64,000 nt of DNA, taken from the NCBI GenBank assembly GCA_016203535.1, contig JACQMO010000003.1, positions 47,110 to 111,109 on the forward strand. The letters run 5' to 3'. The position numbers were made by a program, and so were the translations under genes. Each line of letters starts with the position of its first letter. The first letter of the stretch is position 1. The stretch is from Candidatus Uhrbacteria bacterium (GTDB lineage: Bacteria > Patescibacteriota > Patescibacteriia > 2-12-FULL-60-25). Below the pieces are notes generated by a model. It ran no database searches. It had not been told where the DNA came from and saw only the letters and a program-made list of their open reading frames with translations. Shown here in pieces: positions 7,475 to 16,607 of this stretch.

Positions 7475-8983
7475 ATGGACACCTGCCTGAACGGCAAGCG
7501 CATCCTGATTCTCCAGCAACGCGGCTGGGCGCTCACGATCGGCCATTTTTTGGCGAAAAAACTCCAGGCCGAAGGGTGCCGGCTCGCGGCGATCACGCTT
7601 AAGCGTTCGACGGACGAATTCGTCCGGTCCCAGACGGACGTGCGCTACGACCTCCTCATGAGCAACGATGAGGTGATGGAGGACCCGAAAAAATTCCTGC
7701 GCGAAGAGACCGTCAGTCTCGAAGAGGTGTGCCGCGAACTCGGCGTCGACTCCGTCTGGCCGATCGTGATGACGCTCCGCCACCACGTGCGCTCGTACAA
7801 GGACAAATTTTATTACGGGTTCAAGCAGAATGTTCCGGACGAGGAGATCGTGGACTACGTCAAAGCGACGTACCTGTATATCCGCCGAATCTTCCGGGAT
7901 TTCAATCCAGACGTGATCCTCACGCCGAATTTCGTCGCGCTCCCCCACATCATGCTGAACCTCTACGCCGCAAAACGCGGGGTGAAGATGGTCGGCGTGA
8001 CGGACGCGAAAGTGAAGGGTATCTTCATCTTTTCACACAGCTACCGGGACGATGCCGGTCCGTTTTATGACCGCGTGGACGAATTGAACGACAGACGTGC
8101 GGAAAGTCCGAACCGCGAACGCGCGAAAACCTATATCGAAGAATTCCGGAAGGAATTCAAACGGCCGAGCTATCTCAAGAACGCAGCGCGAAAAACGCTC
8201 TGGAAACGGATACGGCATGAATTAAGTCCGTATCGTCTCATCTGGAAATGGGTTACCGACCGGCCGGTGAACCATCTGAAAAATCTCGGGATCACGGCGG
8301 ATTACCGGCCGCCGCGCATCATTCTGCGCGACTTCTACGCGGGGAAAAGATACCGGCGATACGCCGAGCGGTTTCCGTACGTCCCATTGGAACAAATCGG
8401 GAAATGCATCTATTTCCCGCTCCAGTTCCAGCCGGAAGCGACGATCGACGTGATCGCGCCGTATTTCAGCAACCAGATCGAGACGGCGCGCCTCATCGCC
8501 ATGTCCCTTCCGGACGACTATACGCTTGTCGTGAAAGAACACCCGGAAATGGTGGGGCTCCGTCCCCCGTCGTACCTCGAAAAAATCGCGCGCACGCCGA
8601 ACGTGAAACTGATCGACTGGCGGATTCCGAGCGACGTCGTCATCAAGAAGGCCGACCTCATCGTGAGCGCGAACAGCACGACGCTTGCCGAAGCCGCGTT
8701 CTACAACAAACCCGCGATCCAGCTGGGAAACCTCGGCACGACCCTCAAGATGCCGCACGTCGTGAAGCATTCGGATGTCTCAACGATCTCAACGACCATC
8801 CGCGAACGGCTCCGCGCGGATCTCCGGACGCCGGACTATGAGCGGCGTCTCGAAAACTTCGTTGCCGCGGCGTACGACACGGGTTTTGACATCCCGTACG
8901 TCTCCGTGTGGGAAGGAAAAGACGCCGAACTCCTGAACCCCCTTTGGGAGACCTACCGGCAAGAAATCGCCTCCTCCTTTTAA
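7475..8983 (+). CDS. Capsule-polysaccharide-synthesis-type protein (GT-B-like, KpsS/CDP-glycerol-transferase-like)
   Basis: A 502-residue predicted cytoplasmic protein. The C-terminal half has the pattern of capsule polysaccharide (Capsule_synth) and related GT-B proteins: YTLVVKEHPEM, then NVKLIDWRIPSDVVIKKADL, then VSANSTTLAEAAFYNKPAI, which would bind the nucleotide-sugar. The N-terminal half has a Rossmann-like start (KRILILQQRGWALTIGHFLA) and PDVILTPNFVALPHIMLNLYA. The likely role is transfer of a glycan or polyol-phosphate unit in surface polysaccharide synthesis; donor and acceptor are unknown. It is the first gene of the plus-strand operon, with the promoter at 7434-7462 and no visible ribosome-binding site. 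Its GC-rich codon use matches the main cluster, unlike the genes that follow it. Confidence 0.7.
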   Translation: MDTCLNGKRILILQQRGWALTIGHFLAKKLQAEGCRLAAITLKRSTDEFVRSQTDVRYDLLMSNDEVMEDPKKFLREETVSLEEVCRELGVDSVWPIVMTLRHHVRSYKDKFYYGFKQNVPDEEIVDYVKATYLYIRRIFRDFNPDVILTPNFVALPHIMLNLYAAKRGVKMVGVTDAKVKGIFIFSHSYRDDAGPFYDRVDELNDRRAESPNRERAKTYIEEFRKEFKRPSYLKNAARKTLWKRIRHELSPYRLIWKWVTDRPVNHLKNLGITADYRPPRIILRDFYAGKRYRRYAERFPYVPLEQIGKCIYFPLQFQPEATIDVIAPYFSNQIETARLIAMSLPDDYTLVVKEHPEMVGLRPPSYLEKIARTPNVKLIDWRIPSDVVIKKADLIVSANSTTLAEAAFYNKPAIQLGNLGTTLKMPHVVKHSDVSTISTTIRERLRADLRTPDYERRLENFVAAAYDTGFDIPYVSVWEGKDAELLNPLWETYRQEIASSF

Positions 8984-8997
8984 TACGTAACCTAGTT

Positions 8998-10173
8998 ATG
9001 AATTCAGCGCCTCGTAATAAACCAAACCTCCTGAGCGTCGCGTGGATCGGCCATGGTGATTTCGGCGATGAAGTAATGGCATATGTCATGCGCTCCTTTT
9101 TAAAATCCTTGGGGATGGAAAAGCTGACGTATTACGAAGCGGGTCCTGAACCCCGCTTCATTGGTAAAAACGATCTTTTCGCTCCAGCCCTTCATCGGCA
9201 TGATACGCGGTCTGTCGTGAAAAAGATTTTCGACGCGTTCGCGCTCCCCTACTTCGATGCACTTGTAATCGGCGGCGGTTCAATATTTCACTCTGCAAAT
9301 AGCATCAAATGGAAGCATGAGATAACTAGAAAAATGAAGTATGGCAATCGGAACGCATTTACGGCCTGTGTGGGGGTTTCGCTCGGACCTTTTGCGACAA
9401 AAAATGATGAAGCTGCTTGTGGCAAGCTCCTTGATGAAATTGATATCGTCATCCTGCGTGACGAGTCATCGTATGCGATAGCCAAATCCATCAGTCGAAA
9501 TCCCAACATTCACACGTCCTTCGATTCCTCCTTCCTGCTGCAAGACATACGCTTTCAACAAATGAAAATAAAAAAACCTTTACAGAGAAAAACAGTCGGC
9601 ATCATCCTTGTCTACGGCACGGAAGCGACCGCCTCGTACTCGGAGGAATGTTTAATCTCGACATATACCAGGATTGTTGAACATACGCTTAAAAAGGATC
9701 ATGACGTGATGCTACTCACGCTCTACACCGGCTCCTCTTTTCAAGATCGACGTATCAATAAAGAAATCCAGCGACGCATCAATCAACCGGATCGCGTACG
9801 CATGCACGAATTCGGTGGTGATATCACCAAGACGATCGAGGCACTGAGTAATTGTGACGTGATCATATCCATGCGTCTGCACGGAATTATTTTCGCTTAC
9901 GCTCTTGGCATACCGTTTATTTCCATCGGCTACAATCCGAAAAATCGTTTTTTTTGCACATCAGTACATTATCCGGAGCGCTTCACGTTCGAAATTGAAA
10001 TCTTGTCGGACATCCGACCCCTTCTCGATACGTTTGATGAACTCTGCCAGCAGGACCGTTCTGTGTTTGCAGAATCGGAACCGGTTGAAAAAATCTCAAG
10101 TATCGTTCGTCATAATTTCGACCTGTTTGGTAAAGCCCTACGGCGCCATCTTTTACAAGCCGGAGTACTATGA
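8998..10173 (+). CDS. Polysaccharide pyruvyltransferase-family protein (CsaB/WcaK-like)
   Basis: A 391-residue member of the PS_pyruv_trans family, which transfers pyruvate from phosphoenolpyruvate to sugar residues. Diagnostic segments are SVAWIGHGDFGDEVMAYVM near the N-terminus, ALVIGGGSIFHSANS, VILRDESSYAIAKS, and the C-terminal SMRLHGIIFAYALGIPFISI, whose RLHG is nearly invariant in the family. I chose the ATG at 8998 because the alignment to the family begins there; the frame upstream only overlaps the preceding gene. A pyruvyl ketal would add negative charge to the surface glycan. The composition shifts here: row 9301-9360 has 22 G/C of 60 (37%). It overlaps the next gene by 4 bp. Confidence 0.85.
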   Translation: MNSAPRNKPNLLSVAWIGHGDFGDEVMAYVMRSFLKSLGMEKLTYYEAGPEPRFIGKNDLFAPALHRHDTRSVVKKIFDAFALPYFDALVIGGGSIFHSANSIKWKHEITRKMKYGNRNAFTACVGVSLGPFATKNDEAACGKLLDEIDIVILRDESSYAIAKSISRNPNIHTSFDSSFLLQDIRFQQMKIKKPLQRKTVGIILVYGTEATASYSEECLISTYTRIVEHTLKKDHDVMLLTLYTGSSFQDRRINKEIQRRINQPDRVRMHEFGGDITKTIEALSNCDVIISMRLHGIIFAYALGIPFISIGYNPKNRFFCTSVHYPERFTFEIEILSDIRPLLDTFDELCQQDRSVFAESEPVEKISSIVRHNFDLFGKALRRHLLQAGVL

Positions 10174-11387
10174 ACACCAATAAAGAAATCCGGCCGCTTT
10201 GTATCAGCTTTTGGACGCCTCCGTTAATCCGCCCGCAGGCCATCCTCATGCAAAAAATGATCCCGGAATGGTGCCGTCAAGGAGTAGAGCCAGTGATCGT
10301 TACATATGACATCTGTGGCCAATGGGATATAGATATTCCGATCTACCATATCCCTCCCTATGCAGGACCACCGCGACGTTTTGCCTGGAATCCGTTTGCA
10401 GGTAGCTGGTATGAATTTAAATATTACCGTGAGATGTGTGAGCGTCTGATTCCGATAATCCACAGACATAACATCAATGTCATCTATTCTTTCGCCAATC
10501 CGACGTCGAGCAACCTTCTCGGTGTCGCGTTAAAACAAAAGACCGGCGCACCGCTCGTCGCACATTTCAGTGATCCATGGTTCGATAATCCATTAAAAGA
10601 GCGATCTTGGCTTTCATCATTCAAGATCCGCCTATTAGAGTGGTATGTCATCAAGCACAGTGATCTTGTCACGACCGTTGACGAAGCGATGAAGGAGCAT
10701 ATCAAGAAAAAATATCCTTTCGAGTGGCAAAAAAAAATCCGCGTCGTCAACCATTGCTACGACCCAAAACTCTATCCGACCAAGACGCTCTCATCTGACG
10801 GGCGCCCCTACATCATCAGTCATATCGGCGCATTCTATAAAAAAAGAATGCCCCATGCACTGTTCCGCTCCCTCGTGATGCTCCGCAATCATCGTCCGGA
10901 CATCGCCGAGCGACTGTGCATTCGTCTCATAGGTGGAAATGCTGATTACACACGCGTGACATCTGATACTCTGGACAAACTCGTTCGCTCTTATAACCTC
11001 CAAAGGATGGTCGAACTTCTTCCCACCGTTGAATATCAAGAAAGCCTATGTTTAATGACAAATTCAGATGCCCTCCTGGTCATTGACCCAGAATTCCGCT
11101 ATTATATCGCATCGAAAGTCATAGACTACGCCGGAAGCAGGCGACCGATCATCGCCATCACGCAGCATGACAGTTCGACAGCTTTGTTCGTAAAACAACT
11201 GGGCTACCAGACGTTCACCCATACACAAACCGAAGAACTTGCCGGTTATCTCACTGATCTCATAGAGGGAAAAATTTCCTTCGAGCCAAGGACAGAATTT
11301 CTAAGCCAGTATAGCGTAACGAGCACCACATCCCGACTCTTCGAATTATTCAAAGAAGCGATGCAAGGACACGCCACACTATCGTGA
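10170..11387 (+). CDS. GT4-like glycosyltransferase
   Basis: A 405-residue GT-B glycosyltransferase. The N-terminal domain has LCISFWTPPLIRPQAILMQKM and the block INVIYSFANPTSSNLLGVAL (family: search for acceptor-side Rossmann fold), followed by APLVAHFSDPWFDNP and HSDLVTTVDEAM. The C-terminal part has ISHIGAFYKKR and the conserved late acidic region SDALLVIDPEFRYYIASKVIDYAGS. The usual EX7E motif is not sharply conserved, so it is a divergent member. Start and stop overlap the neighbours by 4 bp each (ATGA, GTGA), showing a coupled operon. It belongs to the lower-GC block 8998-14410. Sugar specificity cannot be predicted. Confidence 0.75.
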   Translation: MNTNKEIRPLCISFWTPPLIRPQAILMQKMIPEWCRQGVEPVIVTYDICGQWDIDIPIYHIPPYAGPPRRFAWNPFAGSWYEFKYYREMCERLIPIIHRHNINVIYSFANPTSSNLLGVALKQKTGAPLVAHFSDPWFDNPLKERSWLSSFKIRLLEWYVIKHSDLVTTVDEAMKEHIKKKYPFEWQKKIRVVNHCYDPKLYPTKTLSSDGRPYIISHIGAFYKKRMPHALFRSLVMLRNHRPDIAERLCIRLIGGNADYTRVTSDTLDKLVRSYNLQRMVELLPTVEYQESLCLMTNSDALLVIDPEFRYYIASKVIDYAGSRRPIIAITQHDSSTALFVKQLGYQTFTHTQTEELAGYLTDLIEGKISFEPRTEFLSQYSVTSTTSRLFELFKEAMQGHATLS

Positions 11388-12628
11388 CACTTCATATGAT
11401 AACGACGAACTCCAGCTGTAGGATCTGCAAATCTTCCCAACTAAGAAAATTCCTGTCTTTGGGCGATCAACCACCCGCTAACCGCTTTATAGAAAAAAAA
11501 GACATCGACGCTCCGGAGCCGCAGTATCCGTTAGATGTGTATTGGTGCGCGAACTGTCACCTTGCCCAGCTTCGGGACATCGTCGATAAGCAAGAGTTGT
11601 TCGAGAATTATATTTATTTTTCATCCGGCATGCCCAAACTCTCTGACCACTTTCGGAATTACGCGGAAGACATCATGAGACGTTTTTTGCGTCCGGGTGA
11701 CTTTGTGATCGAACTCGCTTCTAATGACGGTATCCTGCTAAAATTCTTCAAGGATCGAGGGCATCGTATTCTCGGAGTCGACCCGGCAAAAAATATTGCG
11801 AGCAAAGCGCAATCACTCGGCGTCGCGACGATCTGTGATTTTTTCAGCGAAGATCTTGCGGAAAAAATCGCGAAGTCCGAAGGGAAGGCCGCGGCGATTC
11901 TTGCGAATAACGTCGTCGCACATATCAACGATCATCACGACCTTGCGAAGGGCATCGCAAAACTACTTGATGAACGAGGCGTCTTCGTCCTTGAGGCACC
12001 CTATCTCGTCGATATGTTTGAGAACCTAACCTATGACACAATCTATCACGAGCATCTCTCCTATCTCGCCGTTCACCCGCTGAAGACGCTGTTTGAACAG
12101 TTCGGACTCGAAATCTTTGACGTCGAGATTCATCCCGTTCAGGGGCAATCCATTCGTGTCTTTACGGGGAAAAAAGGCGCACATGAAGTCGCACCATCAG
12201 TCGCCGCATGCATTGAACGAGAGCACCAACTCGGCTTCGACGCCTTTGAATCCTATCAAAAGCTTGCCGAACGGGTGACCGCTTCAAAAAAGAAGCTCAT
12301 CGAGACCCTGCGGGAGCTCAAACGACAAGGAAAACGTATCGCTGCTTACGGAGCCCCCGCCAAAGGCAACACGGTTCTAAACTTCTGCAAAATTGGAACG
12401 GATCTCGTCGACTACGCGCTGGAAGACCTACCGTCGAAACATGCTCTTCTGACGCCCGGGATGCATCTACCGGTCGTCGATCGTAAAACCGCTGAATCAA
12501 ATCCTCCGGATGTTTATCTCCTGCTTGCCTGGAATTATCTCAAACCCATACTCGCAAAAGAGGAGGTATTCCGATCGAGAGGTGGCAAATTTATCTTGCC
12601 TATCGGCGACGAGATCACCATCCTCTAA
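11384..12628 (+). CDS. Sugar C-methyltransferase with N-terminal zinc-binding domain
   Basis: A 414-residue SAM-dependent enzyme of the NovU/TylC3-type family, which C-methylates 4-keto nucleotide sugars. Three parts are visible: a cysteine zinc-binding domain (CRICKSSQLRKFLSLGDQP ... YWCANCHLAQL), a Rossmann methyltransferase core (VIELASNDGILLKFFKDRG) with DTIYHEHLSYL, and a C-terminal domain with IAAYGAPAKGNTVLNFCKIG. All three match the family order and length (about 410). The start is GTG at 11384 overlapping the upstream TGA; the ATG at 11396 is an alternative. A second, more GC-rich member of this family is encoded at 19397-20677, suggesting two different C-methylated sugars or a recently acquired duplicate function. 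Confidence 0.9.
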   Translation: MTLHMITTNSSCRICKSSQLRKFLSLGDQPPANRFIEKKDIDAPEPQYPLDVYWCANCHLAQLRDIVDKQELFENYIYFSSGMPKLSDHFRNYAEDIMRRFLRPGDFVIELASNDGILLKFFKDRGHRILGVDPAKNIASKAQSLGVATICDFFSEDLAEKIAKSEGKAAAILANNVVAHINDHHDLAKGIAKLLDERGVFVLEAPYLVDMFENLTYDTIYHEHLSYLAVHPLKTLFEQFGLEIFDVEIHPVQGQSIRVFTGKKGAHEVAPSVAACIEREHQLGFDAFESYQKLAERVTASKKKLIETLRELKRQGKRIAAYGAPAKGNTVLNFCKIGTDLVDYALEDLPSKHALLTPGMHLPVVDRKTAESNPPDVYLLLAWNYLKPILAKEEVFRSRGGKFILPIGDEITIL

Positions 12629-12647
12629 AACGAAGGTAAACTTTTAT

Positions 12648-13658
12648 ATGCATATCCTCATCACCGGCGGCGCAGGATATCTCGGCGGGGTTCTTGTCCC
12701 CTTGTTGCTAAAACGAGGACATCGCGTAACGGTGTTCGATAAAATGATCTTTGGGGACGAGGGGCTCAAAACTGTCAACGAAAAAATCACGCTTATCAAA
12801 GGCGACGTCCTGCATCCACCGAACGACCTCATGCATGGCATCGATGCGGTCATCCACCTTGCCGGCGTTTCAAGCCAAGCCAAGGCATCTAGCCGAAGCC
12901 CAAGATATACCGATCTCTCAAACCATATCGCGACTGAGATCCTGGCACGGCAAGCGAAATGCGATGGCGTGCGCCGTTTTATTTTAGCAAGCTCATGTTC
13001 AATTTATTGCTCGTACCGCTATACAACGACTTCCATCGCTCCTCTCTGTATAGAGACGGATGAAATCAACGCAGTCAACGCGTATGCATTTTCCAAGCGG
13101 GCGGCCGAAGAAGTTCTGTTTGAACTGATGGACAGTTCTTTCCAACCTGTCTGTCTGCGCAAAGGTACCTTGTATGGGTTTTCACCAAAAATGCGCTATG
13201 ACCTTGTACTCAACTCATTCACCAAAGATGCATTTTCAAAAAGAAAAATCACCGTCTCCGCGGCAGGCGAACTATACCGCCCGATGATTGACATTCATGA
13301 TGCCGCAGCAGCCTATGTGAGCGCCGTCGAACTCCCTGACGAGAAAGTTGGAGGAAAAAACTTCAACGTCGTGGATCGGAATTGGAAACTAGCCGATCTC
13401 GCTGTAGCTTTTACGAGCGTGCTCAAATCGGAAAAAAATATCGACATTGAGATTGATATTAAACCATTCGACATTGCCTACAGCTACCAGGCGGACAACC
13501 GTGCGTTCTGCGAAACGTTCTCATATAAACCCACAGGTAACATACGTAACGCGATACTAGAAATTTGGGATCATCTGGAAAAAGGACACAATTATCAAGA
13601 TCAGCGTTTTTATAATGACCCATGGTACGCCGAAGCTCTCAAGCGAGACCTGCTATGA
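12648..13658 (+). CDS. NAD-dependent epimerase/dehydratase (extended SDR)
   Basis: A 336-residue nucleotide-sugar SDR with the cofactor motif HILITGGAGYLGGVLVPLL at the N-terminus, the LAGVSSQAKAS loop, and a catalytic Tyr-x3-Lys-type motif in NAYAFSKRAAEEVL (Tyr and Lys three apart). RKGTLYGFSPKMRYDLVLN and RPMIDIHDAAAAYVSAVE follow. It likely epimerises, reduces or dehydrates the same nucleotide sugar that the preceding C-methyltransferase modifies. The ATG at 12648 is supported by the family N-terminus. The upstream sequence GAAGGTAAAC gives a modest ribosome-binding site. It overlaps the next gene by 4 bp (ATGA). Confidence 0.85.
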   Translation: MHILITGGAGYLGGVLVPLLLKRGHRVTVFDKMIFGDEGLKTVNEKITLIKGDVLHPPNDLMHGIDAVIHLAGVSSQAKASSRSPRYTDLSNHIATEILARQAKCDGVRRFILASSCSIYCSYRYTTTSIAPLCIETDEINAVNAYAFSKRAAEEVLFELMDSSFQPVCLRKGTLYGFSPKMRYDLVLNSFTKDAFSKRKITVSAAGELYRPMIDIHDAAAAYVSAVELPDEKVGGKNFNVVDRNWKLADLAVAFTSVLKSEKNIDIEIDIKPFDIAYSYQADNRAFCETFSYKPTGNIRNAILEIWDHLEKGHNYQDQRFYNDPWYAEALKRDLL

Positions 13659-14410
13659 ATTTCACCCTACGTCCATCAAAAACTTTTCTTTTTGATCTCG
13701 TCGAGCACAAGCTCTCGCGCCGCGGCGGAGCAATAGGCCTTGATGCCGCAGCCGAGAATCTCAAGAACCGTAAGTGGTTCAAAACACATTCATATTACGG
13801 ACTTGATATCGACCTCAACAGCCTGCGCCGCGGCATTGAGAGAGCATCCAATAACACATCAATCTACGGAATCCTTGCTGATCTTGCAAGCATCGACTCA
13901 ATCCAGGAAGGGAGTGTGGACGTGATCGTTTCCACAAACACATTGTATCACTTGTCCGAAGATCAACGACTGCGCGCAGTGTCACATTTGAGCCGAATTG
14001 TTTCTCCCGATGGTTTGCTACTCATGGATCTGCCGATTCAACTCGTCAGCCCATCGATCGACGAGGTCCTACGTAACAACTTCCTCACCATTGAACGCTT
14101 ATACTTTCGCAACTTCATTAGCCGATTTTATGAAGGTATTTTCGAACGGGACGGAGACCTCGGTTCCCATCCGATCGCTGGAACAAAACCGTTCCGTCTC
14201 CTCGCTTGGCTCGTTAGCCGCTTGGAATATCTCACGAGCCAACGACCTCAGTGGAACAAACAAGTCCTTTTCATTTGTACAGACAAAAAAAATCAAGTTA
14301 AGCTCCCGTTTGATCTCTCTACTTACCCGATGATTGATGGACGGATTTACAATCTCCTGCCGCGCATCGGGGGCGATCAAACCAGCTTTTCAATATCGGC
14401 ACGAGGGTGA
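13655..14410 (+). CDS. Class I SAM-dependent methyltransferase
   Basis: A 251-residue methyltransferase with a degenerate Rossmann core. AIGLDAAAENL followed by YGLDIDLNSLRRG corresponds to motifs I and II, ILADLASIDS to motif III, and DVIVSTNTLYHLSEDQRLRAV plus HLSRIVSPDGLLLMDLP to motifs IV-VI. The glycine-rich loop is weaker than usual. It likely methylates a sugar in the glycan made by this operon. Translation is coupled to the upstream epimerase by an ATGA overlap. It is the last gene of the plus-strand operon and ends 13 bp from the convergent GT4 gene; no clear terminator hairpin was seen between them. Confidence 0.75.
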   Translation: MNFTLRPSKTFLFDLVEHKLSRRGGAIGLDAAAENLKNRKWFKTHSYYGLDIDLNSLRRGIERASNNTSIYGILADLASIDSIQEGSVDVIVSTNTLYHLSEDQRLRAVSHLSRIVSPDGLLLMDLPIQLVSPSIDEVLRNNFLTIERLYFRNFISRFYEGIFERDGDLGSHPIAGTKPFRLLAWLVSRLEYLTSQRPQWNKQVLFICTDKKNQVKLPFDLSTYPMIDGRIYNLLPRIGGDQTSFSISARG

Positions 14411-14423
14411 TCTGAACTACTGA

Positions 14424-15581
14424 CTACCAAAGCTGACGAAGCGCGTCTGAAATCCGCTTCCCGCGGTTCTGCCAGGTGAATGTTTCCGCGCGGCGTTTGG
14501 CCTCGGCAGCCATGTGTGTCCGGTCGTCCGGCGAACGTGAGCGAAAGCGGTTCATCGCGTCCAGAAAATCCTGTGGAGAATCCGGTTTGAAAAAAAGCGC
14601 CGTGGATTCTTCCAACACTTCCCGCGATGACGGGACGTCACTTGCGATCACCGGAAGCCCAGCCGCAAGGTATTCAAAAAGTTTCAGCGGCGAGGTGAAG
14701 CTTCGTCCGATTTCAAAATTGGCTGACGTGGGGAGGATCGCCGCATCGGCGGCCGCGAGCCATGTGAGAACCCCGCGGCGATCCACTCGCGGCAGGAGCG
14801 ATGTTCGGACCATCTCTCCGCCGACGGCGGCCACGACGCGCTCCCGATCAGGCGCTTCCCCACCGACGATCGCGATTTGAGTACCGTCCGGAACCTGCCG
14901 GAAGGCCGGCGCGATCCCGTCCACTCCTTTCCACCGAAGCAACTGGCCGAGATAGACGAAGAGCGTCACGTCCTCCGGGATGTCGAGCTCCGCGCGAGCC
15001 GCGGAACGCGAAGGAAGGTTGGCGAGTTCTTTCGCGTCATAAGCGTCCGGCGCAACGCAGACACGAGCTCGATCAATCCCCTCCTCCACGAGCAGTTCTT
15101 CCAACGCACGCGAAATCACGACCCATCCGGCGACGCGCGTTTTGATCCGTTCCCAGCGCGAGCGATTCGTCCGCGGATCATCGTGCACTTCCATGACGGT
15201 CGGAAGTCCGGAGGCGAGCAACGTCTCCGCGACGGCCGGATCGCGCGTGTAGCACACCGTTCCGTCTCGCGGCACGAGCCGGAGGAAGCGCGCGACGCCG
15301 CGCAAAAACGTCCAACGTTCGAGCACGTACGGGATGCGTTCCAACGCGAACGGCATGTACGGCACGAGGTCGAACACCGGAAGCCAACGAACCTTAAAAC
15401 ACGGTTCGATCCCGTAGTATTCAAACAAACTTCGTTTTTTGCGCTCCGGATTTCCCCGTCGCGGCAACACGAGTTCGACCTCAAGCCCGGCTTTCGCCAG
15501 CGCTTCGCACGTCTTCACGATCTGGTATCCGTGCGCCCACTCGGTCGGGAGGTTCGCGTTCTGGACGTAGAGCAGCCGCAT
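14424..15581 (-). CDS. GT4-family glycosyltransferase
   Basis: A 385-residue GT-B retaining glycosyltransferase. The N-terminus MRLLYVQNANLPTEWAHGY marks the true start (ATG at 15581); the longer frame upstream is only antisense/shadow sequence of gmd. The C-terminal nucleotide-sugar domain has VFVYLGQLLRWKGVDGI-type sequence, AIVGGEAPDRERV, and PTSANFEIGRSFTSPLKLFEYLAAGLPVI with the family's EX7E-like acid pair replaced by the F-E-I...K-L-F-E-Y pattern. Likely function is addition of a 6-deoxyhexose (possibly the GDP-sugar made by the adjacent gmd); this is inference. It lies 5 bp downstream of gmd. Confidence 0.85.
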   Translation of the reverse strand: MRLLYVQNANLPTEWAHGYQIVKTCEALAKAGLEVELVLPRRGNPERKKRSLFEYYGIEPCFKVRWLPVFDLVPYMPFALERIPYVLERWTFLRGVARFLRLVPRDGTVCYTRDPAVAETLLASGLPTVMEVHDDPRTNRSRWERIKTRVAGWVVISRALEELLVEEGIDRARVCVAPDAYDAKELANLPSRSAARAELDIPEDVTLFVYLGQLLRWKGVDGIAPAFRQVPDGTQIAIVGGEAPDRERVVAAVGGEMVRTSLLPRVDRRGVLTWLAAADAAILPTSANFEIGRSFTSPLKLFEYLAAGLPVIASDVPSSREVLEESTALFFKPDSPQDFLDAMNRFRSRSPDDRTHMAAEAKRRAETFTWQNRGKRISDALRQLW

Positions 15582-15586
15582 CGGCG

Positions 15587-16597
15587 TCAGATGTGCTTCA
15601 AAAAATGCTTCATGAACCGGTCCGGATGCTGGTACTTTTCCAGATCCGCGCGGACCATCATTCGCACCAGTTCCGAGAACGGCGTTTCCTTCTGGTTCCA
15701 GCCGAGCATACGCTGGGCCTTGGAGGAATCGCCCTGCAGGTGTGCGACATCGCGCGGCCGGACGAACTTCTGGTCGACCACGACGTAGTCTTTCGCTTGA
15801 AGTCCAAGTTCCCCGAACGCCACGTCGCAGAACTCCTGGACCGAATGACTTTCGCCCGTCGCGATCACGAAGTCGTCCGGCGTCGGCTGTTGCAGCATGA
15901 GCCACATCGCCTTCACGTAGTCTCCGGCAAACCCCCAGTCGCGTTTCGCCTCGAGATTGCCGAGATGAAGCTTCTCCGACAGGCCGAGTTTGATCCGCGC
16001 GGCCGTATCCGTGATTTTTTTCGTGACGAACTCGATCCCGCGGATCGGCGATTCGTGGTTGAACAAAATCCCCGAGCAGGCAAACAAACCGTACGCCTCG
16101 CGGTAATTCCGAACCACCCAATGCGCGTACAGTTTCGCCGCGGCATACGGGCTCGACGGCTGGAATGGCGTATCTTCGTTCTGCGGGACGATCGTTGAAT
16201 TGCCGTACATCTCGCTCGTGGATGCCTGGTACAGCTTGATCTTCGGGTTGAGCAGCCGGATCGTGTCGAGGATGCGGACCACGCCGAGGCCCGAAATCTC
16301 GCCGGTCGCAATCGGTTCCATGAACGAATCACCCACGAAACTCTGCGCCGCAAGGTTGTAGATCTCATCCGGTTCGCAGGACGATATCGCCTGCATGATG
16401 GACGTCTGGTCGATCATGTCCACTGGCAGGAGTTCGATGTCTTTTTTCACGTCGAGATAATGCAGCCGCCAAAAATTCCGCGTGGACGACCGGCGGTAGG
16501 CGCCGAACACCTTGTAGCCCTTGGACACCAAAAACTTGGCGAGGTAGGCCCCGTCCTGTCCGGTGATGCCGGTGATGAGCGCGCGTTTGTTGAACAT
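15587..16597 (-). CDS. gmd: GDP-mannose 4,6-dehydratase
   Basis: A 336-residue extended SDR converting GDP-D-mannose to GDP-4-keto-6-deoxy-D-mannose. It begins with KRALITGITGQDGAYLAKFL, the Gmd-type cofactor motif, followed by YNLAAQSFVGDSF and the catalytic block QASTSEMYG ... SSPYAAAKLYAHWVVRNYRE (Tyr and Lys three apart). GILFNHESPIRGIEFVTKKI and GNLEAKRDWGFAGDYV are near-diagnostic of Gmd. The ATG at 16597 fits the family N-terminus; the frame upstream is not conserved. Slightly shorter than E. coli Gmd (about 370), as in many bacterial variants. With the perosamine-synthase-like gene at 17885 it would supply GDP-perosamine. Confidence 0.95.
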   Translation of the reverse strand: MFNKRALITGITGQDGAYLAKFLVSKGYKVFGAYRRSSTRNFWRLHYLDVKKDIELLPVDMIDQTSIMQAISSCEPDEIYNLAAQSFVGDSFMEPIATGEISGLGVVRILDTIRLLNPKIKLYQASTSEMYGNSTIVPQNEDTPFQPSSPYAAAKLYAHWVVRNYREAYGLFACSGILFNHESPIRGIEFVTKKITDTAARIKLGLSEKLHLGNLEAKRDWGFAGDYVKAMWLMLQQPTPDDFVIATGESHSVQEFCDVAFGELGLQAKDYVVVDQKFVRPRDVAHLQGDSSKAQRMLGWNQKETPFSELVRMMVRADLEKYQHPDRFMKHFLKHI

Positions 16598-16607
16598 GTC
16601 GGTTGCG

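Larger units (their letters stand above)
8998..14410. other. Lower-GC plus-strand block within a GC-rich glycan cluster
   Basis: Five coupled genes (pyruvyltransferase-like to methyltransferase) have lower GC than the surrounding minus-strand genes (for example 37% in row 9301-9360), and they interrupt the minus-strand direction of the cluster. The block begins right after a GC-rich gene and ends 13 bp before the next GC-rich gene. This is consistent with acquisition of a ready-made operon by transfer. No integrase or repeat was seen at the edges. Confidence 0.55.

Noticed and set aside
15582-16121. Upstream extension of the GT4 gene at 14424
   Set aside because: This part overlaps gmd in another frame, with no GT4 similarity; the conserved N-terminus MRLLYVQN starts at 15581.
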